DNA of 59,353 nucleotides from an uncultured Lachnospiraceae bacterium (GTDB lineage Bacteria; Bacillota; Clostridia; Lachnospirales; Lachnospiraceae). This document shows positions 1 through 7,978 of the stretch, in pieces (the stretch's first letter is position 1; every line of letters begins with the position of its first letter). The position numbers and the translations under genes are program-made. The stretch is from assembly GCA_910588215.1 (NCBI GenBank), contig CAJUQJ010000023.1:1-59353 (forward strand), in the 5' to 3' direction. The notes beneath the pieces were generated by a model. That model made no database searches and had not been told where the DNA came from. It saw only the letters and a program-made list of their open reading frames with translations.

Positions 1-2
1 TT

Positions 3-293
3 GCCAGGGCAGTCTTAAAGCCTGCGGAAATCTTTATTTTTGACGATTCCACCAGTGCCCTTGATCTGAAAACGGAAGCGGATTTATACCGGTCGTTAAA
101 AGAGTCCCGCCCTGACAGCACCAAAATCATCATAGCTCAGAGGATTGCCTCCGTGCGTACGGCAGACAGGATAATCGTACTGGAAAACGGTGGTATCCTG
201 GCCTGCGGCACCCATGAGGAACTGATGGAAACCTGCCGGGTTTATCAGGATATTTGGTATTCCCAGATGGGAGAGGAGGCGAAGGGAGCATGA
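3..293 (+). CDS. ABC exporter subunit, C-terminal end of the ATP-binding domain (partial)
   Basis: The window opens inside this gene; the frame is open from base 3 to the TGA at 291-293, giving the last 96 residues. They show the end of a Walker B/D-loop region (IFIFDDSTSALD), the switch-region stretch IIIAQRIASVRTADRIIVLENG (an A-Q-R instead of the usual A-H-R at the H-loop) and the typical GTHEELMETC tail of an exporter ATPase. The stop overlaps the ATG of the next gene in an ATGA, the usual arrangement for the two halves of a heterodimeric ABC multidrug/peptide exporter in Firmicutes. A glutamine at the H-loop is often seen in the degenerate half of such heterodimers (family knowledge, not tested here). 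Substrate cannot be inferred. Confidence 0.85.
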   Translation, partial: ARAVLKPAEIFIFDDSTSALDLKTEADLYRSLKESRPDSTKIIIAQRIASVRTADRIIVLENGGILACGTHEELMETCRVYQDIWYSQMGEEAKGA

Positions 294-1376
294 GTAAGGA
301 ACAGGATTCCAGACTTGCCGAACGCAATATTCCGGGAATGATGAACCGGCGGGACCGCTTTGCGGAGCCGGAACACGCCGACAATATCGGGGCCACAGTC
401 AGGCGGATTGTGGTGTATTTTGTGAAGGAAAAGAGGCTGGTTGCCGGAATGCTGGCGGTTGTGCTGTCCGGTACCCTGTGCGGCATTCTGGCGCCCAGCC
501 TGCAGAGTGGGGCCGTAGACATCATCGCGGGAGAAAAACAGGGCATTCTTTCCCATACGCTGACGCTGATGCTATCCGTCTATCTGCTTTACAGTATCTG
601 CGGGCTGCTTCAGGGATTGTGCAGCGCAAGGCTTGGACAGAATGTGATCAGACGGATGCGGGAGGAGCTGTTCGGAAAAATCGTGGAACTGCCGGTACGT
701 TATCTGGATACCCATTCCCACGGCGATGTGATGAGCCGCATGACCAATGACATTGAAAATATCTCCACCACCGTTTCCCAGTCCCTGCCGTCGTTGTTTT
801 CGGGAGTGCTTACGGTCATCGGCACCATGGCGGTCATGCTGTGGTACTGCTGGCAGCTGGCACTGCTCAGTTTTGTTACAGTACTGCTGACCTTTCTTGC
901 AACCAAATTCCTTTCCGGAAGGGTACGCAGGTTTTCCCGGAAACGACGGCGCTGCGGAGGAACAGCTTACGGCCGCGGTGGAGATGAGCCAGTGCCGGGA
1001 TATGATCGGGCTTCTCCTACAGGGGTATGACACGGTGCTGACCGGATCCGGCGCGAATATCAGCCAGGGGCAGCGCCAGCTTTTAGCCATCGCCCGCGCT
1101 TTTGTGGCGGATCCCAAAATCCTGATTCTGGATGAAGCCACGTCCAATGTGGATACGCGCACGGAGAAGGCCATACAGGATGCCATGCACAGCATTATGC
1201 AGGGACGCACCAGTATCGTGATCGCCCACCGCCTTTCCACTATAAGGGATTCCGATCTGATTGTGGTCATGGAGCGTGGCGAGATCGCGGAGAGCGGCAG
1301 CCATGAGGAGCTGCTTGCGAAAAAAGGCAGATATTATGAACTTTACATGACCCAGTATGCCGGATTTGCGACATAA
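290..1376 (+). pseudogene. ABC exporter, second half, disrupted by an internal deletion
   Basis: The ATG at 290 overlaps the upstream stop. The first about 215 codons encode an N-terminal cytosolic stretch and the first membrane helices of an exporter (VAGMLAVVLSGTLCGILAP, then RYLDTHSHGDVMSRMTNDIE, a coupling-helix-type segment). Near 931-945 the reading jumps: the first frame runs into junk and stops at 1030, while another frame continues to 1376 with the end of the ATPase (signature SGANISQGQRQLLAIARA, Walker B ILILDEATSNVD, H-loop IAHRLSTIRDSD). Everything between the third or fourth membrane helix and the region after Walker A is missing, including Walker A. I infer an out-of-frame deletion of several hundred bases. 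The partner subunit upstream would then lack its mate. An assembly error is the alternative. Confidence 0.85.
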
Positions 1377-1465
1377 GGGACTGGTTGTCGGCACAGGACT
1401 GCCGTGTGGAAACTTTGTATATTTCTGACAGATAGGGGGCAGTTGTTTTTTGTGAAAAATGTCTG

Positions 1466-1494
1466 TTGCTCCTGAAAGGCGAAAAAAGTATAAT
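1466..1494 (+). promoter_or_regulatory. Sigma-A type promoter for the MATE fusion gene
   Basis: TTGCTC (1466-1471), 17-base spacer, TATAAT (1489-1494). Transcription would start near 1501 and give a leader of about 110 bases before the ATG at 1613. Confidence 0.6.
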
Positions 1495-1525
1495 ATTATC
1501 TGAAAATTAAATCATGCAAAATCAA

Positions 1526-1590
1526 CGACACATGTGGCGCACCGCGCGTAAATCTGATTACGGTACGGGTGCTGCAGGTGTCGTTTTTTT
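1526..1590 (+). ncRNA. Candidate structured leader RNA / attenuator upstream of the MATE fusion
   Basis: Three nested pairings are visible: CGACAC (1526-1531) with GTGTCG (1578-1583), GCACC (1539-1543) with GGTGC (1568-1572), and CGTAA (1547-1551) with TTACG (1558-1562). The outer stem is followed at once by seven T (1584-1590), which is the form of an intrinsic terminator. The T run can in turn pair with seven A just before the GGAGG. The layout therefore suits transcriptional attenuation in the leader of an exporter gene. I do not recognise a known riboswitch class. The structure is read by eye and no covariation has been tested. Confidence 0.45.
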
Positions 1591-1612
1591 GTGCAAAAAA
1601 AGGAGGACTATT

Positions 1613-3586
1613 ATGGAAAACAGTAACTATCTTGGTACGGAAAAAGTGGGGAAGCTGCTGCAGAAGTTTGCAATTCCCTGCATCTGTTCCCTTATCATTT
1701 CATGCCTCTACAATATTGTAGACCAGATATTTGTAGGCAACGGCGTGGGTTATCTGGGCAATGCCGCTACCGGCGTGATCTTTCCGATTACGGTAGTAGG
1801 GTGGGGGTTAAGCCTTTTCTTTGGTGACGGAGCGGCCGCCGCACTGAGCGTTTCTTTGGGGCGCGGAGAAACAAAGGACATTCACAGGAGCGTTGGCAGC
1901 GCGGTCCTTGGATCGTTTTTGTCCGGTGTGGTGGTAATTGTCATTGCCTATCTGTGGGGAGAAGGTCTGCTGCGTATGATTGGCGCGACGGATGCAAACA
2001 TACAGATGGCGCACGAGTATGGTGTGATCATTTTTGCCATGATGCCCCTTGCCATGACACAGAATACGCTTGCTTCCATCATCAGAGCGGATGGCAGTCC
2101 GAAATACGCCATGGTTGCCATGCTTACCGGCGCAGTCATCAATATCATCGGTGATCCGGTTGCCATTTTTGCACTCGACATGGGAATTAAGGGTGCGGCA
2201 TGGGCTACCATCCTGGGGCAATTTGTCAGTTTCCTGATCTGCGCGGCTTATCTAAGGCATCCTAAGACTTTCCGGGTGGGCGCCGGCAGTTTCAGACCGA
2301 GTATGGTGCTCTTAAAGCCGGTAATGGCGCTGGGGACTTCCAGTCTCCTGACGCAGCTTTCCATCGTAATCATTACGGTTGTCAACAATGTTCTGTTGGT
2401 GAAGTATGGCGCGCGTTCCGCTTATGGCGCGGATATTCCGCTGGCAGCATTTGTGGTCATTATGAAGCTCTTTCAGATTGTACTGAATATTGCCATAGGT
2501 ATCGCTGCGGGCGCGCAGCCGATTGTGGGGTATAACTATGGCGCGAAAACCTATGGACGGGTACGGGAGTTACTGAAACTGATGATTCAGTGGACGGCTA
2601 TTGTGGGGCTGATCTGCATCGTTCTGTTTGAGGCTGTCCCCGGTGTATTCATTCGGATGTTCGGCTCGGCAAGTGACCCTGTTTATTTTCATTTTGCCGT
2701 ACTCTGCCTGCGGATATATCTTTCCCTTATCCTTGTGACCTGTGTTCAGAAGGTCTGCGCCATTTTTCTGCAGTCCATCGGCAAGGCAAAGGCAGCTGCG
2801 CCGTTGTCCGTCCTGCGGGATGTGCTACTGATTGTTTTTTCTCTTTTGATCCCTGTTTTCATGGGCGTTACCGGCATTTTCTGGGCAGCCCCGGCAGCGG
2901 ATGTGCTTGCCATTTTCGTTACGGCGGCAGTCATGGTACGAGTGTGGAAGGAATTGGGACAGGAGAAGGAAGAGAGGGAGCCTGCTGCAGCGGCGATTCG
3001 GCAGTCCCGCCAGGGAACGGTGATTACGATTGCCAGAGAACATGGCTCCGCCGGAAAGCGGATTGGACAGATCGTGGCAGAAAAACTGGATATTCCCTGC
3101 TATTATAAAGAACTGGTGGCAGTTGCGGCTCAGGAAAGCGGACTGGCACAGGAATTTATTTCCGGTATCAATTCTGATGAAAATGCCGTTATGAGGGAAC
3201 TGTATCTTACAGCCGATCCGGTAAAGCGCGCTGTCGCGGCACAGGAAAAGGCCATTTGCCATATTGCGGACGCTGGTTCCTGCGTTATCATAGGGCGCTC
3301 GGCGGACTATGTGCTGCGGGGGTATCCGAATGTGGTACGCATCTTTATCTATGCTCCGAAAAGCTACCGCGAGAAAAAGATAATGGAGATGTACGGGGAC
3401 AGCCCGGAGGCTGCGAAAAAGAGCATTACAAGATCGGATGCCGCAAGAAGCGCATATTATAAAAGCATTTCCGGGCAGGAGTGGGGCAATCCACACGGCT
3501 ATGAACTGTGCATTGACGCATCGGTGGGCGAGGAGGCTGCAGCAGACATGATCTGCAGTTATATCAGACGGATGGGCAGGAGTTAA
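1613..3586 (+). CDS. MATE family efflux transporter with C-terminal cytidylate-kinase-like domain
   Basis: Start chosen at ATG 1613, preceded by AAAGGAGGACTATT; earlier in-frame codons fall in the structured leader. The 657-residue product is longer than a plain MATE protein (about 450). Residues 1 to about 450 carry some twelve hydrophobic segments and MATE features (N-terminal FAIPCICSLIISCLYNIVDQ; GAQPIVGYNYGAKTYGRVRE). A charged linker (about 453-470) leads to a soluble domain, residues about 472-657, beginning TVITIAREHGSAGKRIG. This is a P-loop-like start typical of the cytidylate kinase-like family (Cytidylate_kin2 in Pfam, named from memory), followed by CVIIGRSADYVL. MATE proteins exchange Na+ or H+ for organic cations. 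What the kinase-like half does is unknown to me; a regulatory role on the cytosolic side is inference. Confidence 0.85.
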   Translation: MENSNYLGTEKVGKLLQKFAIPCICSLIISCLYNIVDQIFVGNGVGYLGNAATGVIFPITVVGWGLSLFFGDGAAAALSVSLGRGETKDIHRSVGSAVLGSFLSGVVVIVIAYLWGEGLLRMIGATDANIQMAHEYGVIIFAMMPLAMTQNTLASIIRADGSPKYAMVAMLTGAVINIIGDPVAIFALDMGIKGAAWATILGQFVSFLICAAYLRHPKTFRVGAGSFRPSMVLLKPVMALGTSSLLTQLSIVIITVVNNVLLVKYGARSAYGADIPLAAFVVIMKLFQIVLNIAIGIAAGAQPIVGYNYGAKTYGRVRELLKLMIQWTAIVGLICIVLFEAVPGVFIRMFGSASDPVYFHFAVLCLRIYLSLILVTCVQKVCAIFLQSIGKAKAAAPLSVLRDVLLIVFSLLIPVFMGVTGIFWAAPAADVLAIFVTAAVMVRVWKELGQEKEEREPAAAAIRQSRQGTVITIAREHGSAGKRIGQIVAEKLDIPCYYKELVAVAAQESGLAQEFISGINSDENAVMRELYLTADPVKRAVAAQEKAICHIADAGSCVIIGRSADYVLRGYPNVVRIFIYAPKSYREKKIMEMYGDSPEAAKKSITRSDAARSAYYKSISGQEWGNPHGYELCIDASVGEEAAADMICSYIRRMGRS

Positions 3587-3696
3587 ATAAAGAATTGGAT
3601 GCCTGTATGGGATGGTACATTACCGACGGCTGGTATAATTTGGGAGCAATGGAATAATGCGTCCGTTGCTCCCAAAGCGCTGGTATATAAGGAAAG

Positions 3697-3848
3697 TTAC
3701 TTCATACACTCATTGACCCACGCAATGAAATTCATGGTGCTGTCTCCTGCGCGTTCTGCCTTGACATGCTTCTGGCCCCAGACGACTTCAAAATCTATTG
3801 CCCGACGCAGAAATCGGTAGGACTGGTAGCAAAAGCTGTCTTTCTCCA
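3697..3848 (-). pseudogene. Remnant: C-terminal tail of an unidentified protein
   Basis: The minus strand keeps an open frame of about 50 codons with no start, ending at TAA (3697-3699). It reads through FEVVWGQKHVKAERAGD and ends in FIAWVNECMK. It looks protein-like and resembles the end of an alpha/beta-hydrolase, but I cannot name it with confidence. It lies just beyond the terminator of the PepSY gene. Confidence 0.3.
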
Positions 3849-3860
3849 AAGCTACGCTTG

Positions 3861-3903
3861 CAGAAAAAAGGAAGGCTTAAAAGTCCTTTACTTTTAAGCC
3901 TTC
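3861..3903 (-). terminator. Intrinsic terminator of the regulator-kinase-PepSY operon
   Basis: A perfect 14-base stem (GAAGGCTTAAAAGT at 3871-3884 with its complement at 3890-3903) with a 5-base loop. Read on the minus strand it is followed by CTTTTTTCTG, a U-rich tail. It lies 15 bases after the PepSY gene stop. Confidence 0.85.
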
Positions 3904-3917
3904 TGTACACTTCCTGT

Positions 3918-4811
3918 TCAATCATAGTCCACATCGTACTCGATAATATTCCCGGAAACTGCATCAATAGTATAGTCGTACTCTGTTCTGCCGGAATAGA
4001 ATTCAATTTCATATTCCACACCACCATCATCATTCTCCAGCTTTGCTTTTGCAAACTGTACATCTGATTCGTTCATCTGGGCGTGGTTTAGTGCAATCTC
4101 TTTCGCGCGGTCGACTCCAATATAATCATTGCTGGAGCTGTTTATGGCACTGTCTGTTGGGTTCGTCTGGATCTGAAATTGCTCAATACTCTTTTCAAGC
4201 ACCGTTCCGTTGGAAGCATCGATTTCATAATCGTATTTTGTATCAGAAGTATAAAATTCAATGTCATATACCTGTGTTCCATGGCTATGATCAAGCTCGG
4301 TCTTTTTAAATGTGACATCTGATTCAGACAGGCCTGCATCCTTGAGCGCTGCAGTTTTCGCCTCATCAAGAGAATCTTCCTGTGGCTGTGCCGTGCTGTT
4401 TCCGTTTGCAGCAGGCTGATTCTCTGCATCTTTCTGCGGTTGTACAGAACTGTTTCCTTCTGCGGCAAACTGATTTCCTATATCCTGCATATCATTATTC
4501 CCGTTTCCTTTACCCTCAATGTCTCTTGCGATAATCTCTCCATTCTTAGCCTGAATTAAATATTCATACTCTGTACCGTTGCAGTAGAAATCAACTTCAT
4601 ATTGAAAACGTCCGTCATCAAATTCGAGCCGTGTGCGCAGAGCGGATGCTTCTGTTTCGCTCAAACCGGCATCTTTGAGAGCGACAATTTTTGCCTCTGA
4701 CTTGGTAATCAGAGTACTTTTGAATGCTGTTACACTGGCGGCTATAATAACAACCACTATACAAATCACTAAAATAATTGCTTTCTTTGGTGTACTGAAT
4801 AATTTTTTCAT
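3918..4811 (-). CDS. Membrane-anchored protein with three PepSY domains
   Basis: 297 residues. Residues about 12-32 are one hydrophobic segment (AIILVICIVVVIIAASVTAF), an uncleaved anchor by appearance, which places the rest outside the cell. Three PepSY-type repeats follow, at about 36-100, 152-212 and 232-297. Each has the pattern AK..ALKDAGLSE..., a stretch beginning L..D.G...Y.., then EFY....EYDY.IDA.NG. A low-complexity linker rich in N, Q and A (about 103-150), with two similar units around GNSSVQPQKDAENQP, separates the first two. PepSY domains are known to inhibit or interact with peptidases; here a role in modulating a cell-wall or signalling protease is inference. It is the last gene of the operon behind the two-component system. 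Confidence 0.85.
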   Translation of the reverse strand: MKKLFSTPKKAIILVICIVVVIIAASVTAFKSTLITKSEAKIVALKDAGLSETEASALRTRLEFDDGRFQYEVDFYCNGTEYEYLIQAKNGEIIARDIEGKGNGNNDMQDIGNQFAAEGNSSVQPQKDAENQPAANGNSTAQPQEDSLDEAKTAALKDAGLSESDVTFKKTELDHSHGTQVYDIEFYTSDTKYDYEIDASNGTVLEKSIEQFQIQTNPTDSAINSSSNDYIGVDRAKEIALNHAQMNESDVQFAKAKLENDDGGVEYEIEFYSGRTEYDYTIDAVSGNIIEYDVDYD

Positions 4812-4885
4812 ATCATTTATTCCCGCTTTCCTATTTTTAGATCAGTATAATAGAAAAAGATTAGAAAAACGTTAGAATCAGAAAA

Positions 4886-6283
4886 TTATACAGGAAACTT
4901 TACGGTAAATTTGCTTCCTTCCCCTACGGCAGAAACAACTTCTACAGTTCCTCCGTGATATTTTGCTATATCCTCCACCATGGCAAGTCCAAGGCCTGCG
5001 CCTTCACTGAACCGGGCAGATTCTACCCGATAGAAACGCCTAAAAATCCTTTCTTGCTGTTCAACGGGAATCCCTATTCCATTGTCCTCGACAGACAAAA
5101 GAATGCCGTTGTTATATTTTAACCGAATGGAAATCCTGCCATTCTGCTTTCCATATCGGTAACCGTTGCTTATCAGGTTTGTAACCATTCTTGTGAGCAG
5201 CATGGCATTTCCAATCAAAAATATACCCGGTTCAATCTCCCGGTCAAGCACAATATGTTTGCTTTTCAGGAGTGCCATATCTATACAGATATCCTGAACA
5301 AGTGCGCTGAAATCAACCATTTCTCTGGGATAACTATCCTTATTCTGCTCAAGGCGCGCAACACAAAGCATATCTTCAATCAGCTTCGACATTTTTCTTC
5401 CCTGTCGCTGAATCACTTTCAAAGCCGCCTCATATTCCTCTGGTGTTCTCGTATTCTCCAGTATGTATTCACACTGTGCCATAATTACAGACATAGGCGT
5501 TCTGAGTTCATGGGAAGCATCGGAAGTAAATTGTTGTTCTGATTTAAACGCCTGATCCAAACGATTTATCATGTTGTCCAGCACATCTGCAAGCTGGTGA
5601 AGTTCATCTGTTCCACCGCCCAGATGAATCCGTTTATCTAAATCCTGTCCCTGACTAATCCGGGCCGCCGTCTGAGTGATTTGGTGTATCGGCTTTAATG
5701 CCCTTCCGGCAATCCAGTAGCCGCCTATGACGGCCAGAAGCAAAAGAGCAGGAAGTGCAATTATGGAAAGCCGGACAAGCCACTGAAGCTGCTGTGTACC
5801 CTGATTCCGGGAAACCATTCCTCTCAGCCATAGCCCGTCAATACCATAACCGGAGAGCAAACGGTCGTATACATAATAGACAGTCCTGTTCCATGTTACT
5901 TTCTTGACAATGCCGTCCGAAAAAGGGATTTCCATACCTGCCCTGACAGACGGATTTTCCCCATACAACAGTTTTCCTGTTTCCTGATAAAGGGAAGAAT
6001 AAATTCCATTCACCTGATCCAGAAAATCATCATCTATTTCCAGATATCCGTCCGAATATTCAATATACTGGTCGCCGTGAAGCTCTTTCCTATAATTTTT
6101 TTCCTCGTAAAATTCAATTTCGTCCACATTTAATTCTACGATTTCAATTAAATTATCCTGTATGCTTTTCTGGGTGACTGAGTTGCTCACCCAGAAAATA
6201 ATGCCAAATGTTACGCCAACAATAAATGTCATAATACCTGAGAACCATGCGGTTATTTTTACTCTGATTGATAGATTCTTCAT
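4886..6283 (-). CDS. Two-component sensor histidine kinase (OmpR-partner type)
   Basis: 465 residues. A membrane helix at about 11-32, an extracellular sensor of about 135 residues, a second helix near 172-193 and a HAMP segment (IAGRALKPIHQITQTAARIS) come first. The dimerisation helix follows with the phospho-acceptor His in FTSDASHELRTPMSVI (about 257). The ATPase has N box (NLISNGYRYGK), G1 (VEDNGIGIP), F box (IFRRFYRVESAR) and G2 (GAGLGLAMV). It overlaps the response regulator by four bases (6280-6283), so the two are surely co-translated. Its ligand is unknown. The PepSY protein encoded downstream is a plausible partner or target. Confidence 0.93.
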   Translation of the reverse strand: MKNLSIRVKITAWFSGIMTFIVGVTFGIIFWVSNSVTQKSIQDNLIEIVELNVDEIEFYEEKNYRKELHGDQYIEYSDGYLEIDDDFLDQVNGIYSSLYQETGKLLYGENPSVRAGMEIPFSDGIVKKVTWNRTVYYVYDRLLSGYGIDGLWLRGMVSRNQGTQQLQWLVRLSIIALPALLLLAVIGGYWIAGRALKPIHQITQTAARISQGQDLDKRIHLGGGTDELHQLADVLDNMINRLDQAFKSEQQFTSDASHELRTPMSVIMAQCEYILENTRTPEEYEAALKVIQRQGRKMSKLIEDMLCVARLEQNKDSYPREMVDFSALVQDICIDMALLKSKHIVLDREIEPGIFLIGNAMLLTRMVTNLISNGYRYGKQNGRISIRLKYNNGILLSVEDNGIGIPVEQQERIFRRFYRVESARFSEGAGLGLAMVEDIAKYHGGTVEVVSAVGEGSKFTVKFPV

Positions 6284-6954
6284 ACTTTTTTCTCTATCAT
6301 ATATCCGTATCCCCTTACCGTATGAATGAGTTTGTCCCGACAGTTCCCATCGATCTTTTTCCGGAGATAGCTGATATAAACGTCCACAACATTTGTTCCA
6401 CCTTCATATTCAAAATTCCAGATATGATTTTCAATTTTTTCCCTTGACAGTACAATCCCTTTGTTCAGCATAAGATATTCCAGGAGGTTATACTCTTTTG
6501 CGGAAAGCATGATTTCATTTTCTCCTCTTTTTACAGTATGAGAGCCCGTATCCAGTGTCAAATCCCCAACCTGAAGTATATTGGCAGTTATGTTGAATTT
6601 TTTCCTTGTCATTGCCCGGATGCGTGCGGTAAGTTCTTCTAAAGAGAACGGTTTAATTAAATAGTCGTCAGCTCCGCTGTCAAGTCCCTTAACTCTGTCC
6701 GCAACAGAATCCTTTGCTGTCAGAAACAGCACAGGTGCAGATTTTCCCGTATTTCTTATATGGCGCAGAACTCCGAATCCATCTATCTTTGGCATCATGA
6801 TATCCAGAATCACTGCATCATAGTCCGCCATTTCCAGAAAATCTATGGCTTCGCTGCCGTTGTAACAGCTGTCAACAGAATAGCCATCCGAAGTAAGTTT
6901 CCGAGTGATGATCTGGTTTAAGTCAGCTTCATCCTCAGCTAATAAAATACGCAT
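6280..6954 (-). CDS. OmpR/PhoB-family response regulator
   Basis: 224 residues. The receiver domain has acidic residues EDEAD near the N-terminus, phospho-acceptor Asp51 in AVILDIMMPKIDGFG, a Thr in LFLTAKDS and Lys in YLIKPFS. The C-terminal half is a winged helix (LSAKEYNLLEYLMLNKGIVLSREKI shortened here to its recognisable core, ending HTVRGYGYMIE). First gene of the operon; the promoter lies at 6979-7007. Expected role: DNA-binding output of the adjacent histidine kinase, probably activating its own operon (inference). Confidence 0.95.
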   Translation of the reverse strand: MRILLAEDEADLNQIITRKLTSDGYSVDSCYNGSEAIDFLEMADYDAVILDIMMPKIDGFGVLRHIRNTGKSAPVLFLTAKDSVADRVKGLDSGADDYLIKPFSLEELTARIRAMTRKKFNITANILQVGDLTLDTGSHTVKRGENEIMLSAKEYNLLEYLMLNKGIVLSREKIENHIWNFEYEGGTNVVDVYISYLRKKIDGNCRDKLIHTVRGYGYMIEKKV

Positions 6955-6978
6955 ATTCCTCAGTTCCTTTTTTTACAT

Positions 6979-7007
6979 AATATAGCATATGCTAGTCTGC
7001 TTTTCAA
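6979..7007 (-). promoter_or_regulatory. Promoter of the response regulator operon
   Basis: On the minus strand TTGAAA (7007-7002), a 17-base spacer containing the palindrome GCATATGC, then TATATT (6984-6979). It lies 25 bases upstream of the regulator ATG. Confidence 0.55.
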
Positions 7008-7141
7008 ACTTAATATTGGCTTCTGGGAATTCGGTCTGTCGGATTTCGTATCTGACTATTCGGAGACCTTGCGTGAAACCGATACTTCTGCCCTTTTATG
7101 TAGCACTATCTTCCGCAATAGAAATTAAATTCATCACTTGA

Positions 7142-7326
7142 CAATGTTGCATAGAAGCCCTGCACCATGAATATGACGAGCCGAAACGCTGGCAGATCCA
7201 CGACATCAACGAGATTATGAATTCCGTTGTCACCGGCTGGCGGTATTTTTCCAATCCCAGGGCATTTGCCGGATACGGTAGGTCTGCGGGCAGTTTGAGG
7301 AATGGCTGGGGAGGAAAGCGGGATAA
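7142..7326 (+). pseudogene. Remnant of an unidentified protein, probably from a mobile element
   Basis: A start-less frame reads HHEYDEPKRWQIHDINEIMN and RYFSNPRAFAGYGR. Near 7280-7285 the reading must shift frame to continue into CGQFEEWLGRKAG and a stop at 7324-7326. I do not recognise the family. The mobile-element origin is guessed from the neighbouring recombinase piece. Confidence 0.35.
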
Positions 7327-7405
7327 GGCGCAGGGGATACGAAAAAACGGGAAATTTGGAGGAACCCGTTGATAAATGGGCATGGTATTATACAGGTATC
7401 GTTTC

Positions 7406-7440
7406 CCTGTTCATAGAAAAGGAGAATGACTATGAACAGG
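7406..7440. repeat. Perfect 11-base inverted repeat around a ribosome binding site
   Basis: CCTGTTCATAG (7406-7416) and CTATGAACAGG (7430-7440) enclose AAAAGGAGAATGA. The right arm covers the ATG (7432) of the recombinase remnant, so in RNA the start codon would sit in a stem with the Shine-Dalgarno in the loop. Confidence 0.7.
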
Positions 7441-7602
7441 AAAAATCAGATCAATCAGAAGATAACTGCCCTTTATTGCAGGCTTTCCCTTGAAGACAGC
7501 CGGGAGAATGAAAGCATGAGCATCAGCAACCAGAAGCTTATGCTCAGGGATTATGCCGAGAAAAACGGCATGTTCCAGTATGAATACTATGTGGAAGGGT
7601 AA
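7432..7602 (+). pseudogene. Large serine recombinase, N-terminal fragment
   Basis: 56 codons from ATG 7432 (AGGAG seven bases upstream) to TAA 7600-7602. The sequence KITALYCRLSLEDSRENES is the start of a resolvase/TnpX-type catalytic domain: the Y-C-R-L-S motif contains the catalytic Ser. It then reads SISNQKLMLRDYAEKNGM. Such enzymes excise and integrate Tn4451-like and other integrative elements of Clostridia. Only about a tenth of the usual 500 or more residues remains. The last residues (YYVEG) may already belong to the SpoVG-like piece that follows, so the junction lies near 7585. Confidence 0.75.
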
Positions 7603-7768
7603 CGTCTTTGTCTCCATGCCGGATTATAAGACCGGAGAGCTTGACGATACAGGGAAAGATATTTATTAGGACATTGCTTACCCGGTAACAAGGCAGTTCC
7701 GGCAGGAATTATATGATGAGATTGTGAAGGAATTTAATTCAGTTTCGGATAGTGACAATATTTGTTGA
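7601..7768 (+). pseudogene. SpoVG-like protein, C-terminal fragment
   Basis: The frame reads NVFVSMPDYKTGELDD, an in-frame TAG at 7667-7669, then DIAYPVTRQFRQELYDEIV and a stop at 7766-7768. The F-V-S-M-P core and D-I-A-(Y/H)-P-(V/I) core are typical of SpoVG-family proteins, which occur both as septation/RNA-binding regulators and as cargo of conjugative elements. It is joined out of frame to the recombinase fragment, so both are debris of one rearrangement. Confidence 0.55.
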
Positions 7769-7776
7769 ATAGCAAT

Positions 7777-7816
7777 ACGGTCAGGCTTATTGAAAATATA
7801 TAATAAACCTGACCGT
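7777..7816 (+). terminator. Terminator-like hairpin
   Basis: ACGGTCAGG (7777-7785) pairs with CCTGACCGT (7808-7816), extended by TTATT/AATAA. It is followed by GATTTTGGTTTG, a weak U-tract, and lies just after the SpoVG-like remnant. Confidence 0.5.
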
Positions 7817-7978
7817 GATTTTGGTTTGATACGAGAATCATATATTGTTTAAGGATTCTTATAGTCATATTTGGAACATTATTACTTCAAAAATCAGACA
7901 GTCAAGAATTTTAAAATTTTGTAAAATAATCATAGGTTTTGCACCGTATCAAAAATAGAAGTAATATGGAGGGCGAAA

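Noticed and set aside
3599..4067. Plus-strand frames over the operon terminator
   Set aside because: They cross a strong minus-strand terminator and the PepSY gene, have no ribosome binding site, and match nothing.
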